Shown: one piece after another, positions 26,107 through 34,697 of the stretch | How the letters are laid out: each line of letters starts with the position of its first letter | How positions within the stretch are numbered: the first letter of the stretch is position 1 | From: Haloferax massiliensis | GTDB lineage: Archaea > Halobacteriota > Halobacteria > Halobacteriales > Haloferacaceae | Reading direction: 5' to 3' | NCBI RefSeq assembly: GCF_001368915.1 | Contig: NZ_CSTE01000002.1 | Coordinates: 1,410,599 to 1,469,836 of the forward strand | DNA: 59,238 bases | The notes under the pieces: model-generated | The model's input: the letters and a program-made list of their open reading frames with translations, nothing else | The model's database searches: none | Told to the model about the DNA's origin: nothing | Made by a program: the position numbers and the translations under genes

Positions 26107-26865
26107 CTACGCCGACTTCAGCGACTCCGCCGACTCCGCGTTCACGCCGTCGGCGTGCGAATCGCGAGTCGCGTCGACGCGGCGAGCCGTTACAGCCGGG
26201 GCGCCGCGGCCGAGGAGCGTCGCCGACACGACGAGAAAGAGGAACGACGCGAGCGCGGCGAGGACGGTCCCGGCGACCGGCACCGAAGCACAGAGGAAGA
26301 CGAGCAGACGGGCGACGAAGACGACGAGCGCGACGGCCGAGGCGACGCGGACGAACGAGCGGTCGAACGCGAGGTCGCGCACCGCGGGCACCGATGCGGC
26401 GAGCGACCCCTCGCGGGCGAGGGCGACCGTCGCCACGAGCGAGAGATACGACCCCGCCAGCGAGGCGAGGCCGGCCGCGACGAGTCCGGCGGTGTCGAGC
26501 GCGGTGAGGCCGAGAAGCCCGAGCATCTCCGGGTGGGTCGCGTACGAGAGCATCGCAATCGACGGCCCCGGCCCCGGAAGGGCGGCGGTCGCGAGGGCGA
26601 GCGCGGGGAGTTGGAGCGCGACGAGCGCGCCCGAGAGACGAGCGCCGTCGACGGCCATGCCGGTGAGGTCGTCGAACGACGGGAGCGCGGTCGCCTCGCG
26701 GTCGCCGGCGCGAACGAGGCGGACGACGTAGCCCGCGAGCAGAATACCCGCGAGCGGCGTGGCGACCGACGCGAGCGTCGAGAGGACGCCGATGACGGCC
26801 GTATCGAGCGAGGTGTCTTCGGCGAGCGGGAGTGCGAACGCGGCTTCGAGGTCTGAAACGTCCAT
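26107..26865 (-). CDS. DUF4013 family membrane protein
   Basis: A 252-residue protein with about six membrane helices, alanine- and valine-rich, and a short cytosolic tail. The layout (amphipathic start MDVSDLEAAFALPLAED, paired helices, TATPLAG-like turns) matches the haloarchaeal DUF4013 membrane family of unknown role. A longer frame starts at 26895, but that ATG lies inside the best TATA box (GGTTTATATG, 26892-26901), so the start at 26865, about 27 bp downstream, is chosen. It is convergent with the GGGPS gene. Confidence 0.75.
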   Translation of the reverse strand: MDVSDLEAAFALPLAEDTSLDTAVIGVLSTLASVATPLAGILLAGYVVRLVRAGDREATALPSFDDLTGMAVDGARLSGALVALQLPALALATAALPGPGPSIAMLSYATHPEMLGLLGLTALDTAGLVAAGLASLAGSYLSLVATVALAREGSLAASVPAVRDLAFDRSFVRVASAVALVVFVARLLVFLCASVPVAGTVLAALASFLFLVVSATLLGRGAPAVTARRVDATRDSHADGVNAESAESLKSA

Positions 26866-26943
26866 GTCCGAGTCGAGGTGGCCGCGGATTCGCATATAAA
26901 CCTCAGCGTCGGAACCGTCACGGTAGCCCGACGCGCATCCGGT

Positions 26944-27495
26944 TCACTCCTCGCTCGTCGGTTCGCCGTCCCAGTAGCCGACTTCGGCGTCTCGCGGGTA
27001 GTAGCCGTGGAGCGTCCGGGCGTTCTTGTCGCCGCCCGGCGGCGCGCCGCAGAACACGCCGACTTTGTCGGAGTCCGGGTAGACCGTCACGTCGGGGTGG
27101 TTCATCGTCGAGAGCGCGAGGTACCGGAGCGGTTCGTCGCCGTCGTTCTCGATTTGCCTGACGTAGTCTTCCCCCGCGGGGAGCGCGACGTAGGTGTCCG
27201 GTTCGAGGTCGAGGTCGGCCGCGCCCTCTCGCGTCCGGAGCGCCCCCGACCCCGAGAGCACGTACAGCGCCTCCTCGTTGCCCTCGTGGTAGTGCGTCGG
27301 CCACGGCCGCTTGCCGGGCGGGACTTCGTAGAGCGAACAGCCGAGGTCGCGGCCGCCGGCGCGGTCCGCGAGTCGCTTCCGGCGGAACGCGAAGCGGTCG
27401 CCCCGCCCGCTTTCGGACCAGTCGAGGTCGGCGGCGCGGGCGGCGGTCGGTGCCGGGTCGGACTCCGAGGGTGCGTCCGGTGAGTCGGGAGCCAT
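26944..27495 (-). CDS. cupin-domain protein
   Basis: A 183-residue single-domain cupin. The metal motif HYHEGNEEALYVLSG (HxH then Glu, about residues 68-82) gives motif 1, and LPAGEDYVRQIENDGDEP with later YLALSTMN gives motif 2. The C-terminus (DKVGVFCGAPPGG, YYPRDAEVGYWDG) resembles a group often called cupins near sugar or auxin-like metabolism, but I cannot name a substrate. The first 20 residues are a disordered acidic and proline-rich lead. It diverges from aspS. Confidence 0.85.
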   Translation of the reverse strand: MAPDSPDAPSESDPAPTAARAADLDWSESGRGDRFAFRRKRLADRAGGRDLGCSLYEVPPGKRPWPTHYHEGNEEALYVLSGSGALRTREGAADLDLEPDTYVALPAGEDYVRQIENDGDEPLRYLALSTMNHPDVTVYPDSDKVGVFCGAPPGGDKNARTLHGYYPRDAEVGYWDGEPTSEE

Positions 27496-27624
27496 ACCGG
27501 GGTGACGCGCGCCGCGGACTAAGTACCGCGGGACCGACTGCCACGGGAAGTCGTGTCTCGCGTTCGACTCGCCGCGTGCGAGACTGGACGGTCGAACGCC
27601 TCAGAGCGAGGCGAAGACACGATG

Positions 27625-27630
27625 TTTAAG
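27625..27630 (+). promoter_or_regulatory. TATA-like box of aspS
   Basis: TTTAAG inside GATGTTTAAGACG lies 25-30 bp before the aspS ATG at 27655, so the message is probably leaderless. This argues against the longer frame starting at 27553. Confidence 0.5.
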
Positions 27631-27654
27631 ACGAACGGTCGGGAACCACGTCGT

Positions 27655-28959
27655 ATGCGAAACCGAACGTACACGGCCGACGCCGAGCCCGGTGACACGG
27701 TCACCGTCGCCGGCTGGGTCCACGAAATCCGTGACCTCGGCGGCATCGCGTTTCTGATTCTCCGGGACACCTCCGGCAAGATTCAGGTCAAGTTCGAGAA
27801 GGACGAGATGGACGACGACCTCGTCGAGACGGGTCTCGGCGTCCACCGCGAGAGCGTCATCTCCGTGACCGGCGAGGTCGCCGAAGAGCCGCGCGCGCCG
27901 ACGGGCGTCGAGGTCACGCCCGAGAGCCTCGACGTCATCGCCGAGGCCGAGGCGCAGCTCCCGCTCGACCCCTCCGGCAAGGTCGACGCCGAGCTCTCGA
28001 CGCGCCTCGACAACCGCACGCTCGACCTCCGCAAGGACGAGGTCAAGGCCATCTTCGAGATTCGCGCCGAGGTCCAGCGCGCCGTCCGCGAGCAGTTCCG
28101 CGACCTCCGCGCCACCGAGATCAACACGCCGAAAATCGTCGCCACGGGGACCGAGGGCGGCACCGAGCTCTTCCCCATCACGTACTTCGGCAAGGAGGCG
28201 TTCATGAACCAGTCGCCCCAGCTGTTCAAACAGCTGATGGTCGGCTCCGGTCTGGAGCGCGTCTTCGAGGTCGGCCCCATCTTCCGCGCCGAAGAGCACA
28301 ACACGCCCCGCCACCTCAACGAGGCGACCTCCATCGACTTCGAATCCGCCTTCATCGACCACACGGAGGCGATGGACGTGTGTGAGGCCGTCGTCACGGC
28401 CGCCTACGAGGCCGTCGAGGAGAACTGTCAGGACGAGCTCGAAGCGCTCGGTCTCGAAGACGAGTTCGAAGCGCCGTCCGGTGAGTTCCCGCGGCTCACC
28501 TACGAGGAGGCCATCCAGCGCATCAACGCCACGGGCGAACTCGACGAACAGCTCGTCTGGGGCGACGACCTCCCCACCGAGGGCGAGAAGGCGCTCGGCG
28601 AGGACGTCGGCGAGCACTACTTCATCACCGACTGGCCCAGCGAAATCAAGCCGTTCTACATCAAGGACCACGACGACGACGAGACGCTCTCGACGGGCTT
28701 CGACATGATGCACCCGAACATGGAACTCGTCTCGGGCGGCCAGCGTGAACACCGCTTCGACCACCTCGTCGCCGGCTTCGAACAGCAGGGCCTCGACCCC
28801 GACGCGTTCGAGTACTACACGAAGATGTTCAAGTACGGCATGCCCCCGCACGCCGGCTTCGGGCTCGGCGGCGAGCGACTCATCATGACGATGCTCGGAC
28901 TGGAGAACATCCGGGAAGCTGTTCTGTTCCCACGAGACAGACAACGCCTGAGTCCGTAG
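27655..28959 (+). CDS. aspS: aspartyl-tRNA synthetase, archaeal type (probably non-discriminating)
   Basis: A 434-residue class IIb synthetase. An OB-fold anticodon-binding domain (residues 1-100) starts [20 protein letters not shown] and includes [19 protein letters not shown]. The catalytic core has motif 2 [19 protein letters not shown] and motif 3 [22 protein letters not shown]. The end [11 protein letters not shown] is typical. Haloferax makes Asn-tRNA by transamidation, so this enzyme probably charges both tRNA-Asp and tRNA-Asn, with GatCAB correcting the latter. Residues that set discrimination cannot be judged by eye. Confidence 0.95.
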   Translation: MRNRTYTADAEPGDTVTVAGWVHEIRDLGGIAFLILRDTSGKIQVKFEKDEMDDDLVETGLGVHRESVISVTGEVAEEPRAPTGVEVTPESLDVIAEAEAQLPLDPSGKVDAELSTRLDNRTLDLRKDEVKAIFEIRAEVQRAVREQFRDLRATEINTPKIVATGTEGGTELFPITYFGKEAFMNQSPQLFKQLMVGSGLERVFEVGPIFRAEEHNTPRHLNEATSIDFESAFIDHTEAMDVCEAVVTAAYEAVEENCQDELEALGLEDEFEAPSGEFPRLTYEEAIQRINATGELDEQLVWGDDLPTEGEKALGEDVGEHYFITDWPSEIKPFYIKDHDDDETLSTGFDMMHPNMELVSGGQREHRFDHLVAGFEQQGLDPDAFEYYTKMFKYGMPPHAGFGLGGERLIMTMLGLENIREAVLFPRDRQRLSP

Positions 28960-29166
28960 ACGAAGGCGCAACACGAGCACGGGAGCCGGGAGCGGCTTTG
29001 CCGCGACCGAGTTCCCGCGAGACCGCCACCGTCTGAGCCGTAGGGCGAAGACGTGGCGAGCCAACGAGACGGGCGCACGCGAGTCTCGTCGGACCGCCAG
29101 CGCCTGTCGTCTTAAGCGACGACACGCCGGGCCGCCAGCGCCTGTCGTCTTAAGCGACGACACGCC
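28932..29166. repeat. degenerate tandem repeats after aspS, with two perfect 35-bp copies
   Basis: The motif ACCGCCAGCGCCTG recurs in decaying forms from the last codons of aspS onward (near 28939, 29023, 29094 and 29132). The last two copies are identical over 35 bp (29094-29128 and 29132-29166, period 38). Each contains TGTCGTC-TTAAGC-GACGACA, a hairpin with a 7-bp stem and 6-nt loop. The copies look like successive duplications of the aspS 3' end. Confidence 0.8.
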
Positions 29167-29181
29167 CACTGACGCGCCTCA

Positions 29182-29187
29182 TTTTTT
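29182..29187 (+). terminator. T-tract terminator of aspS
   Basis: A run of six T residues follows the twin hairpins of the repeat region. Archaeal RNA polymerase ends transcripts at such U-tracts, and long T runs are rare in this GC-rich DNA. Position fits the end of the aspS message. Confidence 0.5.
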
Positions 29188-29254
29188 GCGAAACAGTCGT
29201 TAGCTCTCGGACACGTTAGAGCACTATGCACGCACGTCGTCGCGGGGGCAACCG

Positions 29255-29695
29255 TTGACCGACGCGGAGCGCGTCGTCGACGACGACGCCGAAGGAGACG
29301 AGGACTCGTCGCTCGAACAGTTGGTCGCCGGCGTCGTCGTGGCGCTCATCTTTCTGGTCGGCTTCGGCCTGCTCGCGCTCGGGGAGTCGTGGTTCTGGGT
29401 CGTCTTCCCGGTCGGCTTCGCGGGCGTGCTCCCCGCCGCGCTCGCCCTCGCGCGCATCTACGAGTCCCGCCGCGGCGACGGCGCGGACGAGTCGACGACG
29501 GAGACCGAAGACGCGCTCGAAGCGCTCCGGCGGCGCTACGCGACCGGCGAACTCTCCGAGGATGAGTTCGAGGCGAAAGTCGAGCGACTGTTGGAGACCG
29601 AGACGGTCACCGATGCCCGGGAGTCAGCCGCGGCACGCCGGCGCGAGGGCGAGGCAGGCGAGGCGGAGCGAGAGCGGGAGTTCGACCGCGATTGA
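29255..29695 (+). CDS. SHOCT-domain membrane protein
   Basis: A 146-residue protein: acidic N-terminus, two membrane helices (about residues 24-44 and 47-66), and a C-terminal SHOCT motif ALEALRRRYATGELSEDEFE (about residues 88-107), then a charged tail. SHOCT modules are short helical oligomerisation elements of unknown role, common in haloarchaeal membrane proteins. The only start in frame before the conserved part is TTG at 29255, which is unusual; a frameshift error near the 5' end would be an alternative. It precedes the CoA genes but probably has no link with them. Confidence 0.72.
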   Translation: MTDAERVVDDDAEGDEDSSLEQLVAGVVVALIFLVGFGLLALGESWFWVVFPVGFAGVLPAALALARIYESRRGDGADESTTETEDALEALRRRYATGELSEDEFEAKVERLLETETVTDARESAAARRREGEAGEAEREREFDRD

Positions 29696-29777
29696 GCGCG
29701 AACCGCGAACGAGGCGGGTGGGGCTCGGACGCGACGAAACGCAACACCGTTAACCGACCCCCGCCGTAGAACCACCG

Positions 29778-30611
29778 ATGAGCGACGACGCGACGGCGTT
29801 CGTACCCGGTCACGTCACGGGCTTTTTCAGCGCCCACCCCGCCGACGACCCGGCGGTCGCCGGCTCTCGCGGCGCGGGACTGACGCTCTCTCACGGCGTC
29901 ACCGTGACGGTCGAACCGGCGCAGGAGACCACCGTCAGCCTCGACGGCGAGGCGGTCGAGATGCCCCCCGTCGCGGACGTGCTTCGGGCGCTCGACGCGA
30001 CGGCCGCCGTCGACGCCGAAAGCGACCTCCCGCTCGGCGCGGGCTTCGGCGTCTCGGGGGCGATGGCGCTCGGGACGGCGCTCGCGGCGAACGCGGTCTT
30101 CTCCTGCGGCCGGTCGGAAAACGAACTCGTCACGCTCGCCCACGTCGCTGAGGTTCGCGCGGGGACCGGCCTCGGAGACGTGGTCGCGCAGGCCCGCGGC
30201 GGGATGCCGATTCGGATCGACCCCGGCGCGCCGGCCCACGGTCGGATGGACGGCATCCCCGCGCGCCCCGAAATCGAGTACGTCGCGTTCGGCGGCCTCT
30301 CGACGGCCGACGTGCTGTCCGGGGACACGACGGCGCTCACCGCCGCCGGCGAGACGGCCCTCGAAGAACTCCGCGCCGAGCCGACGCTCGACCGCTTCGT
30401 CGCCGAGTCGCGGCGGTTCGCCCGCGACGCCGGTTTACTGACCGACCGGGTCGAAGCCGCCATCGACGACGTGCGCGCGGCCGGCGGCGACGGGTCGATG
30501 GCGATGCTGGGCGAGACGGTGTTCGCGGTCGGGTCGGGGCTGTCGGACGCCGGCTACGACCCAGAGCGCTGCCGCGTCCACCCCGCGGGCGCGACGCTGC
30601 TGAGCGAGTAG
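29778..30611 (+). CDS. pantoate kinase (GHMP family)
   Basis: A 277-residue GHMP kinase. The ATP loop is PLGAGFGVSGAMALGTALA (residues 85-103), preceded by FVPGHVTGFFSAHP (8-21), and a C-terminal segment contains GGDGSMAMLGETVFAVG. It fits the archaeal pantoate kinase, which phosphorylates pantoate to 4-phosphopantoate, the archaea-specific replacement for pantothenate kinase. The next gene encodes the following enzyme, which makes this assignment firm. A GTTAACC box lies about 28 bp before the ATG. Confidence 0.9.
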   Translation: MSDDATAFVPGHVTGFFSAHPADDPAVAGSRGAGLTLSHGVTVTVEPAQETTVSLDGEAVEMPPVADVLRALDATAAVDAESDLPLGAGFGVSGAMALGTALAANAVFSCGRSENELVTLAHVAEVRAGTGLGDVVAQARGGMPIRIDPGAPAHGRMDGIPARPEIEYVAFGGLSTADVLSGDTTALTAAGETALEELRAEPTLDRFVAESRRFARDAGLLTDRVEAAIDDVRAAGGDGSMAMLGETVFAVGSGLSDAGYDPERCRVHPAGATLLSE

Positions 30612-30707
30612 GCGGCCGCGAAGGCTCTTGGACGGTCGGCGTCGTTTCGGGGCCCCGCCCGTCCCGATGAGAAAACGTGTTACTGCCGCGGCGACGACCC
30701 ACCACCA

Positions 30708-31463
30708 ATGAGCGACATCGAGATTCCCGAGAGCCACCCGAGATACCAGTCGCTTCTCACCCGCCACCGCATCGAGGAGGGCGTCGAGAAGGGTATCACG
30801 AGCCGGCAGGGACTCATCGCGCAGGGGCGCGGCGAGGCGTTCGACTACCTCCTCGGCGAGCGGACGATTCCGAGCGCGGACGAGGCGGCGCGGGCGGCCG
30901 CGGCGCATCTCCTGCTCGCGGACCAGCCGGTCATCTCCGTCAACGGGAACGTCGCGGCGCTCTGTCCCGGCGAAATCGTCGACCTCGCCGAGGCCGTCGA
31001 CGCCGACATCGAGGTGAACCTGTTCAACCGCACCGACGAGCGCATGCGGGCCATCGTGGACCACCTGCGCGACCACGGCGCGAGCGAGGTGAAGGGCCTC
31101 GCCGCCGACGGGCGGATTCCGGGCATCGACCACGAGCGCGCGAAAGTCGACGCCGACGGCATCGGGAGCGCCGACGTGGTCGTCGTCCCGCTGGAGGACG
31201 GCGACCGGGCCGAGGCGCTCGGCGCGATGGACAAAGTCGAAATCGTCGTCGACCTCAACCCGATGTCGCGGTCGGCGCAGGTCGCGACGGTCCCCATCGT
31301 CGACAACATCGTGCGCGCCGTGCCGAACGTCGCGGCTCACGCCCGCGACCTGCGGGACGCGGGCGCGACGCGCGAGGAACTGGAAGCCATCGTCGCCGAC
31401 TTCGACGCCGACGCCGCCCTCGACGCCGCCGAACGCGCGATTCGGAGCGGAAGCGACGAGTGA
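30708..31463 (+). CDS. 4-phosphopantoate--beta-alanine ligase (phosphopantothenate synthetase)
   Basis: A 251-residue protein of the former DUF137 family. The opening is IPESHPRYQSLLTRHRIEEGVEKGITSRQG in two halves, and the core has PVISVNGNVAALCPGEIV, NLFNRTDERM and a C-terminal DLNPMSRSAQVATVPIVDNIVRA. It joins beta-alanine to 4-phosphopantoate, giving phosphopantothenate for coenzyme A. It lies 96 bp after pantoate kinase on the same strand; the two catalyse consecutive steps. Length is typical for the archaeal family. Confidence 0.93.
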   Translation: MSDIEIPESHPRYQSLLTRHRIEEGVEKGITSRQGLIAQGRGEAFDYLLGERTIPSADEAARAAAAHLLLADQPVISVNGNVAALCPGEIVDLAEAVDADIEVNLFNRTDERMRAIVDHLRDHGASEVKGLAADGRIPGIDHERAKVDADGIGSADVVVVPLEDGDRAEALGAMDKVEIVVDLNPMSRSAQVATVPIVDNIVRAVPNVAAHARDLRDAGATREELEAIVADFDADAALDAAERAIRSGSDE

Positions 31464-31523
31464 GGAGCGGGCGAGACCAGACCGGTCGCAAAGCTATTTC
31501 TGGGCGACATGTGTCGTGTCGAT

Positions 31524-32000
31524 ATGGACCGTCAGCGAACCCTCGCAGTCGTTATGGCAGTCGCCGGCTTCGGAGCCGTCGTCGTCGGAATCCATCAGGA
31601 ACTGCTCCACGTGGCACCGGGATACGACGGGACGATAACGACGGGGTGGGGCGGCCGGCTCAACCACGAGGAGTACCTGCTGGCGCGGCTCGGGGGCGTC
31701 GGCGTCGTCGGGGCGCTGGCCGCACTCCGATGGAAGTACGCCGCGGTCCTCCCAGTCGCGGTCGGCGGCGTCGAAATCGGCTATTCGCTCGTGGCCGTGT
31801 CCCACTACGTCCGTGACCCGGGGCTTTACACCACGGTCCAGACGTTCGACGGGACGACGCGACTCGTCCTCGGCGCGGAACCGTTCTTGCTCGTCGCCGG
31901 CGGCCTCCTGCTTTTCGGTGCCGGCCTCGTCGCGTGGCGGTCTCACGGTGGGCGCGCCGCGACCCGCGACGCGGCGACAGAGGCCTCCGCGAACGCCTGA
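31524..32000 (+). CDS. hypothetical four-helix membrane protein
   Basis: A 158-residue protein with four predicted membrane helices (for example TLAVVMAVAGFGAVVVGI at residues 5-22 and FLLVAGGLLLFGAGLVAW near 125-142) and a short cytosolic tail. Between helices 1 and 2 lies LLHVAPGYDGTITTGWGGRL, rich in Gly. I do not recognise a family. The ATG at 31524 is chosen over one 15 nt upstream because a CTATTTC box (31494-31500) is then about 27 bp away. Confidence 0.65.
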   Translation: MDRQRTLAVVMAVAGFGAVVVGIHQELLHVAPGYDGTITTGWGGRLNHEEYLLARLGGVGVVGALAALRWKYAAVLPVAVGGVEIGYSLVAVSHYVRDPGLYTTVQTFDGTTRLVLGAEPFLLVAGGLLLFGAGLVAWRSHGGRAATRDAATEASANA

Positions 32001-32163
32001 CGGTCGAACACACAGAATCCGCGGCGTTCCGGCGACCGCGATGGGTACCGGTCGGCGAACCTCCGTCACCGACCGAACCGTGCCGCCCGTCGCTCGTTAC
32101 CGGCCTCGATTCGGCGCGCGCGGTCACAGAAAATATTCGTACGTTGACGAGTATGGTGTGAGT

Positions 32164-32289
32164 ATGCCCTCCAGCGACGCGCGCGGCCCGGACAGCCCGG
32201 ACGCCGACGACAAGACCGACGAGGACGACGAGAGGGAAAAGACGATTTTAGACCGCCTCGTGGACGTGCTGTGGATTCTCCCGTGGTGA
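32164..32289 (+). CDS. 41-residue acidic microprotein ending in a hydrophobic WILPW helix
   Basis: A short frame of 41 codons. The first two thirds are acidic and disordered (SSDARGPDSPDADD), and the end KTILDRLVDVLWILPW is an amphipathic or membrane-peripheral helix. An AAATATTC box (32131-32138) about 30 bp before the ATG gives a leaderless promoter. The composition and the strong contrast between its two halves suggest a real gene. Function unknown. It is convergent with the molybdopterin gene (6 bp apart). Confidence 0.5.
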   Translation: MPSSDARGPDSPDADDKTDEDDEREKTILDRLVDVLWILPW

Positions 32290-32295
32290 GCGCCG

Positions 32296-33369
32296 CTAGC
32301 TGAACCCGCTTACCAGCACCGCGAACCACTGCGCCGGGTCGCGTCGCCGCCGCACCTCGACCGTATCGACCCACTTGACCCACTGGAACCCGCGGCGGTT
32401 CGGCGCGACCAGTCGGAGCGGCGCGCCGTGGCCGTGCGAGAGCGGTTCGCCGCCGACGCGCGTCGCCAACAGCATCTCGCGGGCCTCCGCGATGGGAAAC
32501 GACCAGCGAAAGCCCGTCACCGACCGGACCGTCACCCACCGCGCCGACGAGTGAAAACCCGCGGTATCGAGCGCGTCGCCGAGTCTGACGCCGGTCCAGT
32601 TCTGCTCGGTGTACCATCCGCTCGTGCAGTCCAAGAGGGCCGACCGCGTCTCGTCGGGCGCGAGGTCCGACCGGTCGAGTTCGAGCGGGCGGTCGACCAG
32701 TCCCGCGACCGAAAGCGACCACGAGTCGGGGTCGACGGGGTCGGGGTCGTCGGCGACCCAACTCGTCACCGGAAAGGCGTCGTTGCCCTCGCCGGGCGGG
32801 AGCGGCCGCGACCCGGTGAACCAACGGCCGACGCCCCGGAGCGCCCCCATCGTCTCGGTCGCCCGGTAGGTCGCCGCGCCGAAGACGAGTATCGCGCCGT
32901 ACTGGAGCGCCCGGCGTCGCTCCGCGAAGTCGACCCGGCGGGGCGGGCGGAAGCGCGCCCGAAGGTGGACGAAAAGAATCGGAACCACGAGCAGGCCGAA
33001 GCCGATGTGGACGTTGAGAAGCGTCCAGAACGCGATTCGGACCTCGACGCCGAGCACCCACGCGACGCCGGTGCCGAGGGCCGCGAGCGCGACGACCGCG
33101 AGGACGACCGAGAGCGCGGTGTGGCGGTCGCGGAGCCGCGAGTCGAGGACGCGGCGGCGGACGCGGTGGAGCTTGAACCCGACGAGAACGACGAGCGAGA
33201 GTCCGGCGACGCCGTGGACGACGAACAGGAGGCCGTTGGCCGGGTGGCCGGCCCCGAGGCTCAGCACGCCCGAAAGCGCCTCGAAGACGACGAGCGCGAA
33301 GATGGACCAGTCGACCGCCCGCGGCGGCGGTTCGACTCGCCGGAGCGCGCGGGCCGCGCGGCTTGCCAT
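32296..33369 (-). CDS. fused membrane cytochrome b-like / sulfite oxidase-type molybdopterin protein
   Basis: A 357-residue protein with two parts. Residues 18-140 hold about four membrane helices with His52, His68, His121 and His135, spaced as two bis-histidine heme pairs. From about 180 a sulfite-oxidase-fold domain has the Mo-binding Cys248 in LLDCTSGWYTEQNWTGVRLGDAL-like sequence and the later HGAPLRLVAPNRRGFQWVKW. It looks like MsrQ (heme b) and MsrP (Mo) functions in one chain, which would pass electrons from quinone to a sulfoxide or related substrate. No Tat signal is present. Activity is inference. Confidence 0.82.
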   Translation of the reverse strand: MASRAARALRRVEPPPRAVDWSIFALVVFEALSGVLSLGAGHPANGLLFVVHGVAGLSLVVLVGFKLHRVRRRVLDSRLRDRHTALSVVLAVVALAALGTGVAWVLGVEVRIAFWTLLNVHIGFGLLVVPILFVHLRARFRPPRRVDFAERRRALQYGAILVFGAATYRATETMGALRGVGRWFTGSRPLPPGEGNDAFPVTSWVADDPDPVDPDSWSLSVAGLVDRPLELDRSDLAPDETRSALLDCTSGWYTEQNWTGVRLGDALDTAGFHSSARWVTVRSVTGFRWSFPIAEAREMLLATRVGGEPLSHGHGAPLRLVAPNRRGFQWVKWVDTVEVRRRRDPAQWFAVLVSGFS

Positions 33370-33466
33370 GTGAAGTGATAGCGCTTCAAGCGGGAATAGG
33401 GTGTCGCGGGAGGCGACGAGAACGGGGACGGGGCGGAGACGAGCGCGAAAACCGAGCGGAGACGGC

Positions 33467-34447
33467 TCAGTCGTCGGCCGTCAGCGCCGCGGGGAGGTCC
33501 GCCGGGAGGCGGTCGCGGTCGTGTTCCGCGTCGAAGTCGAGGTCGGGGCCGACGCCGTAGATGCGCTTGGGGTTGATGTCGCCGTGGCTGACGAAGTAGT
33601 GCCGGACGATGTGGTCCATGTTGACCGTCTTTGCGACGCCGGGGAGTTGGTAGAACTCCTTCGTGTAGTTCCAGAGGTTATCGTACTCGTGGATAGCCCT
33701 CTTGTTGCACTTGAAGTGCGTGTGGTAGACGTGGTCGAAGCGGATGAGCGTCGCGAACATCGCGATGTCCGCCTCGGTGAGCACGTCGCCCGCGAGGAAC
33801 CGCTGGTCGTCGAGCACCTCGTCCCAGTGGTCCAGCGCGTCGAACAGCTCCTCGACGGCCTCCTCGTAGGCTTCTTGGGTGGTTGCGAACCCGGCGCGGT
33901 AGACGCCGTTGTTGACCGGCTCGTAAATTTCGTCGATGAGGCGGTCGACCTCCTCTTCGTAGCCGTCGGGGTTGAGGTCCACGTCGTGCTCTGCGAGGGG
34001 GGCGAACGCCTCGTCGAGCATCCGCATGATTTCGCGGGACTCGTTGTTGACGATGGTCTCGCGCCGTTTGTCCCACAGCACGGGGACGGTGACGCGCCCG
34101 GTGAACTCGTCGTCGGCGCGGAGGTAGATATCGCGGAGGAACCCCTCGCCGTACAGCGGGTCCGGGAGGTCCTCGGAGAACTCCCAGCCGTCGTCGATGC
34201 GGACGGGTTCGACGAGCGACAGCGAAACCGCGTCTTCGAGGCCCTTCAGCGCGCGCGTCATCGCGGTGCGGTGGGCCCACGGACACGCCCGGCAGATGTA
34301 GAGGTGGTACCGACCGGCCTCGACCGGGAACCGCTCGTCCTCGCCGACCCAGTTGCGGAAGTCGGTCGTCTGGCGCTCGAACTCGCCGTCCTCGTTGTTG
34401 GCGACGAACTTGTCGGTCCGCCACTCGCCTTCGTAGAGCATGTTCAT
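33467..34447 (-). CDS. glutathionyl-hydroquinone reductase-like protein (Xi-class GST)
   Basis: A 327-residue protein. A thioredoxin-fold part has the reactive Cys55 in ICRACPWAHR (residues 51-60), then VPVLWDKRRETIVNNESREIMRMLD. The C-terminal all-alpha GST domain includes QRFLAGD-like and ADIAMFATLIRFDHVYHTHFKCN. This is the ECM4/YqjG family, which reduces glutathionyl-quinones. Haloarchaea lack glutathione and use gamma-glutamylcysteine, so the natural thiol is probably different. Start at 34447 (MNMLYEGEWRTDKF) is preferred; the upstream extension is out of family. It diverges from the oxoacid dehydrogenase operon. Confidence 0.88.
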   Translation of the reverse strand: MNMLYEGEWRTDKFVANNEDGEFERQTTDFRNWVGEDERFPVEAGRYHLYICRACPWAHRTAMTRALKGLEDAVSLSLVEPVRIDDGWEFSEDLPDPLYGEGFLRDIYLRADDEFTGRVTVPVLWDKRRETIVNNESREIMRMLDEAFAPLAEHDVDLNPDGYEEEVDRLIDEIYEPVNNGVYRAGFATTQEAYEEAVEELFDALDHWDEVLDDQRFLAGDVLTEADIAMFATLIRFDHVYHTHFKCNKRAIHEYDNLWNYTKEFYQLPGVAKTVNMDHIVRHYFVSHGDINPKRIYGVGPDLDFDAEHDRDRLPADLPAALTADD

Positions 34448-34697
34448 GCGACCACGACCTGGAGTGCTTGCATAGCCGTCCGTTGGGACGTGACCACCAA
34501 AAGTTGGGAGGCGACATCGGTGTAACCGGTCGGCAAACTGGGTCGCCATCGCGCGGCCGCCGCTACATGTTTGATTTCCATCACAAACGGGGCACGCCCA
34601 TGTTATTCGATTGCACAGTCACATCCGCGAGACAGACTCGATAACTGCCACGTTGAGAAAAAGTCATCATAGATTATGGCATTTGTTGGTACGTCGC

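Noticed and set aside
29094..29166. Two 35-bp copies as the start of a CRISPR array
   Set aside because: Spacing is only 3 bp, so there are no spacers; no cas genes are present; it is a tandem duplication.
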